DNA of 64,000 nucleotides from NCBI GenBank assembly GCA_964586075.1, contig CAZPGZ010000005.1, positions 1 to 64,000 of the forward strand. Direction: 5' to 3'. Below are positions 61,010 through 64,000 of the stretch, piece after piece; position 1 is the first letter of the stretch; every line of letters starts with the position of its first letter. The notes beneath the pieces were generated by a model. It searched no databases. It saw only the letters and a list, made by a program, of their open reading frames with translations, and had not been told where the DNA came from. This DNA comes from JBAZLV01 sp964586075. GTDB taxonomy: Bacteria; Nitrospirota; UBA9217. Both the position numbers and the translations under genes were made by a program.

Positions 61010-62701
61010 ATGCGTTATTCTCATCTGTTCATTCCCACGTTGAAAGAGGCCCCGGCAGAAGCGGAGTCAATTTCACACAAACTGATGGTGCGCGCGGGAT
61101 TTGTGCGCCAGCTTGCCGCAGGACTCTATATTTATCTTCCCCTCGGACAGCGGGTAATGGAAAAAATCAACCGGATCATCCGTGAAGAGATGAACGCCAT
61201 CGGCGGTCAGGAAGTGACCATGCCCGTGCTGAACCCCGGTGAAGTATGGCAGCAAAGCGGAAGATGGGATGTCATCGGCGATGAGATGTTCCGCCTGAAG
61301 GATCGGGGCGGTCGCGACATGTGCCTGGCCATGACGCATGAGGAAACCATGACCTGGCTAGCAGCCCATGATATCCGTTCCTATCGTGAACTGCCGCAGA
61401 TTTGGTATCAGTTGCAGACCAAGCTGCGGGACGAGGCCCGTCCCAAGAGCGGTGTGCTCAGAACCCGCGAATTCATCATGAAAGACTCCTATAGTTTCGA
61501 CCGGGACCAGGAGGGCCTGGACAAGTCCTACGAACTTCATCTCGATGCATATAAAAGGATCTACAGCCGCTGCGGCATCGCATTCAGCGTCGTCCAGAGC
61601 GATACCGGCCTCATGGGAGGCTCCATGGCGCACGAATTCATGGCTCCATCCGCAGCAGGTGAGGACGATGTCGCGTTGTGCGACTCCTGCGGATATGCGG
61701 CAAACGTGGAACTTGCCGAATCAGTTCCGCGGTCGCCGGATTTCCCGGTTTGGGCTTATGAGGAAGTGGCAACGCCGGAAAAGCGCACGATTGAAGAAGT
61801 TACCCGTTTTCTGAAGCTTTCACCCGACTTGCTGGTTAAATCAATCTTGGTAATGAGCGAAAAAGAGCCGGTTCTTGCCCTGGTGCGCGGCGATCAAACG
61901 TTGCACGAGAAGAAACTTGCCAAGCTTATCGGTCCGCACCGGCCCGCCCAGAAAGATGAAGTAAAGAACTTCCTCGGAGTACCGGCTGGGTTCATCGGCC
62001 CCATGGGTCACTCTGTGCGGAAAATCGCCGATCCGTCTCTCCGGCAGGGCGTTTATGTCGCGGGAGCAAACAAGGAAGGATATCATGTAAAAGGGGTGTC
62101 AGCGGCCGGTCATTTCGCCGATGCTGAATTTGCGGATATTCATTCTGCAGCAGCGGGCGATGCGTGCATCCGGTGCGGCAAGCCCCTCCGCATAGAACGG
62201 GTAATCGAGATCGGCAATATCTTCAAGCTCGGAACGAAGTATTCCGTCCCCCTGAAGGCGAACTATCTGGATGAAAACGGTGTTGAGAAGCCGATTATCA
62301 TGGGCAGCTACGGCATCGGCCCCGCGAGGATTGCGGCGGCGGCCATCGAGCAGGGCAACGACGAAAACGGGATCATCTGGCCGCTCTCCATAGCGCCGTT
62401 TCATATTCAGATTATTCCGGTTAATGTGAAAGACGTGTCAACCATGGATGTTGCAGAAGGGATTTACACGGGGCTGGAGGAAAAAGGTTTCGAAGTTCTG
62501 CTGGATGACCGCGATGAACGAGCGGGCGTTAAGTTCAAGGACGCCGATCTCATCGGCATACCGTATCGCATTGTTATCGGCGAGAAAAACTTAAAGGAAG
62601 GTTTCGTCGAATTAAAAGTGCGGAAAACTGGAACGATTGAAAAGATAAAAGTCGATCAAGCTGTCGGGAAAATAGCCGAAAAGCTGGTAATGCAGGCATG
62701 A
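61010..62701 (+). CDS. proS: Prolyl-tRNA synthetase, bacterial type
   Basis: 563 residues, class II synthetase with an inserted cis-editing domain. RYSHLFIPTLKEAPAEAESISHKLMVRAGFVRQLAAGLYIYLPLG, motif 2 TKLRDEARPKSGVLRTREFIMKDSYSFD, the editing region (about 230-385, GDQTLHEKKLAKL), and motif 3 IMGSYGIGPARIAAAAIEQ are present. TTGGAGG precedes the ATG. The last gene of the uppS-proS cluster. Confidence 0.96.
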   Translation: MRYSHLFIPTLKEAPAEAESISHKLMVRAGFVRQLAAGLYIYLPLGQRVMEKINRIIREEMNAIGGQEVTMPVLNPGEVWQQSGRWDVIGDEMFRLKDRGGRDMCLAMTHEETMTWLAAHDIRSYRELPQIWYQLQTKLRDEARPKSGVLRTREFIMKDSYSFDRDQEGLDKSYELHLDAYKRIYSRCGIAFSVVQSDTGLMGGSMAHEFMAPSAAGEDDVALCDSCGYAANVELAESVPRSPDFPVWAYEEVATPEKRTIEEVTRFLKLSPDLLVKSILVMSEKEPVLALVRGDQTLHEKKLAKLIGPHRPAQKDEVKNFLGVPAGFIGPMGHSVRKIADPSLRQGVYVAGANKEGYHVKGVSAAGHFADAEFADIHSAAAGDACIRCGKPLRIERVIEIGNIFKLGTKYSVPLKANYLDENGVEKPIIMGSYGIGPARIAAAAIEQGNDENGIIWPLSIAPFHIQIIPVNVKDVSTMDVAEGIYTGLEEKGFEVLLDDRDERAGVKFKDADLIGIPYRIVIGEKNLKEGFVELKVRKTGTIEKIKVDQAVGKIAEKLVMQA

Positions 62702-62811
62702 CAATCTCGGTTTTTTGCAGTCTGTATCCCGTTTGGATGAAGTCGCACAGGGAAAAAAGACTTGAATTTCATCAGTAAAATGCCTATAATCAACTTCAGG
62801 GGGTACGTTCA

Positions 62812-63039
62812 ATGGAAGAGGCTGTTAAACTTGAGTTGACGGCACAGCAGAGTGCGGATATCAAAAAGCAGATCGGTTTTGAGCTCCACGAAATATATCT
62901 CTCGAAGCGTTCATTGAACAAACTCCGTGTTTTTCGGCTTCGCCTGAACGAGGCGCAACAGGAACTTTTGACAGAGAAGCTCGGCCAGCAGGTAAAAGAG
63001 CTAACGGTTACCCGTTCAGTAGCCACCAGAATACTATAA
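62812..63039 (+). CDS. Small hypothetical protein
   Basis: 75 residues, charged and mostly helical (for example LELTAQQSADIKKQIGFELHEIYLSKRSLNKLRVFRLRLNEAQQELLTEKLGQQV). CAGGGGG before the ATG at 62812 and a codon pattern like its neighbours make it plausible as a real gene. No family recognised. It stands alone between proS and the pilB gene. Confidence 0.55.
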   Translation: MEEAVKLELTAQQSADIKKQIGFELHEIYLSKRSLNKLRVFRLRLNEAQQELLTEKLGQQVKELTVTRSVATRIL

Positions 63040-63186
63040 ACACTTCTGCGGAAACCGGCTTGATTCATATTCGACAATTCTTTTGTGACAGGGCGCTGTC
63101 CCTGGAAAAAGCTGTCAACAGGATCTGTTCTGTATTATCAACACCAGCGTATTTGGTCGTCCACAATAAGTTACTCTTACAAGCAT

Positions 63187-63216
63187 GGCCCTCCCTAGCA
63201 TTCGTGGGGGCCTTTT
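63187..63216 (+). terminator. Weak hairpin followed by TTTT
   Basis: GGCCCTCC and GGGGGCC can pair with one bulge, followed by TTTT, about 150 bases after the small hypothetical gene and 50 bases before the pilB ATG. It could be a weak terminator; the pairing is imperfect. Confidence 0.35.
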
Positions 63217-63266
63217 ATGTTTAAGCCATCTTGTGCAGTTAAGGACTGTGACTTCGCGGTATTTTT

Positions 63267-64000
63267 ATGACAAAACTGACGACCAACCTTCTGTGCGATA
63301 TATTAATCAAAGCCGGTAAATTGAACCCTGAACAAGCCCGGGAAATCAATATTAAGCAAGATACGCAGAGAATGAAGCTGCTGAAAGCCAGAGGAGACTC
63401 GCTGCAGCGGGGCAGAGTCCATATTGAGGACGAGATCTCGGCGATTGAAGTAGCATCATCGCTCAACCTCGAGATACCCGGAGCTCCCGGCCAGGTTTTG
63501 ACAGAGGATGCGATTACCGAGATCGTAGCACAGCATGCGGGTCTGCCTTTTGTGAAAATTGACCCACTGAAACTCAACCCTGAAATTACCACCCAAATCC
63601 TTTCCCGGGCGTTTGCCCGCAGAAGCATTTCCATCCCCCTGGATCGGGACACTGACAGCATTACCCTTGCCGTATCGGACCCCTACAATATCGAGGTTGT
63701 TGAGAATGTAGAGCGCATGGGATACAAGGTCAAACGCGTTGTTTCCCCGAAAAGCGATATCCTGAAGATCATAACCGAGTTCTATGGATTCCGTTCGTCG
63801 GTTTCCGCAGCGGCAAAGGAATTGATGTCGGAAGTGGATCTGGGAAATCTCGAACAGTTCGTCAAAATGAAGTCCGTTTCCGAAATCGAGGCCACGGACA
63901 AGCATGTCGTCAATGCGGTCGAGTTTCTGCTCCGGTATGCGTTCGACCAGAGGGCGAGCGATATACACATTGAACCCAAGCGGGACGCAAGCGAAGTCCG
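63267..64000 (+). CDS. pilB: PilB/GspE-type assembly ATPase (N-terminal part, cut by window)
   Basis: 244 codons up to the window edge. The reading frame begins MTKLTTNLLCDILIKAGKL and runs through an MshEN/GspE N-terminal domain (ISAIEVASSLNLEIPG, DAITEIVAQHAGLPFVKIDPLKLNPE, ARRSISIPLDRD, ITLAVSDPYNIEVVENVE) into the start of the ATPase domain (VVNAVEFLLRYAFDQRASDIHIEPKRD). The ASDIHIEP motif is typical of type IV pilus and type II secretion ATPases. ATG at 63267 has no strong ribosome binding site. PilB rather than GspE is inferred. Confidence 0.88.
   Translation, partial: MTKLTTNLLCDILIKAGKLNPEQAREINIKQDTQRMKLLKARGDSLQRGRVHIEDEISAIEVASSLNLEIPGAPGQVLTEDAITEIVAQHAGLPFVKIDPLKLNPEITTQILSRAFARRSISIPLDRDTDSITLAVSDPYNIEVVENVERMGYKVKRVVSPKSDILKIITEFYGFRSSVSAAAKELMSEVDLGNLEQFVKMKSVSEIEATDKHVVNAVEFLLRYAFDQRASDIHIEPKRDASEV

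Overview
This window looks like a contiguous chromosomal segment of an anaerobe-type Gram-negative bacterium, most plausibly Desulfobacterota (former Deltaproteobacteria). That placement is inference from gene content and order: uppS-cdsA-dxr-rseP-ispG-proS in a row, tmk-holB-RicT/PSP1-metG-tatD with TatD fused to a radical SAM domain, an FCD-type GntR regulator next to a two-gene lactate/glycolate dehydrogenase, and a pilB-type ATPase. I saw no rRNA, tRNA or CRISPR array.

Positions 1-15470 hold the 3' end of tuf and a continuous S10-spc-alpha ribosomal protein superoperon (rpsJ to rplQ) with secY, map, infA and rpoA, closed by a clear intrinsic terminator. The usual adenylate kinase gene between secY and map is missing. 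L24, S14, L36 and S4 are all the zinc-binding (cysteine-rich) forms. L5 carries an unusual N-terminal extension and L17 a lysine/alanine-rich C-terminal tail.

Positions 15500-30000 are an accessory stretch: a REC-GAF-HD-GYP regulator, a membrane protein, a GH13 amylase-like enzyme, a thioredoxin-like protein, an IS1595-type transposase with a substituted first catalytic Asp, two nearly identical lactate permease genes 3352 bases apart with a MarR regulator between them, a single-domain response regulator, and a leftward set (lipoprotein; then TrmN6-like methyltransferase and YbgC thioesterase). AT-rich gene-poor gaps separate several of these.

Positions 30000-34200 are the most intriguing part. 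A leftward, almost fully self-complementary segment (about 30133-30499), closed by a long end-to-end stem and followed by a T run, looks like an undescribed structured RNA. Divergent from it, a promoter that would give a nearly leaderless transcript precedes a 500-codon TrpE-like gene in which almost every chorismate-site motif is replaced while the scaffold is kept. A membrane-spanning YhaN/SbcC-like ATPase follows.

Positions 34170-41150 carry replication and translation housekeeping genes (tmk, holB, ricT-like, metG, tatD-radical SAM). Positions 41200-45110 form a lactate/glycolate oxidation module (FadR-type regulator, palindromic operator, FAD dehydrogenase, Fe-S subunit). Then come purH, fsa, fmdB, a phospholipase C-like protein, an adenosine-specific kinase, an NtrC-type activator, a GH57 glucanotransferase and a VCBS-repeat protein. 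Positions 55495-62701 are the lipid/isoprenoid/envelope cluster ending in proS, and the window ends inside a pilB/gspE gene. Several genes have textbook sigma70 promoters (TTGACx, 17-base spacer, TAxxxT).
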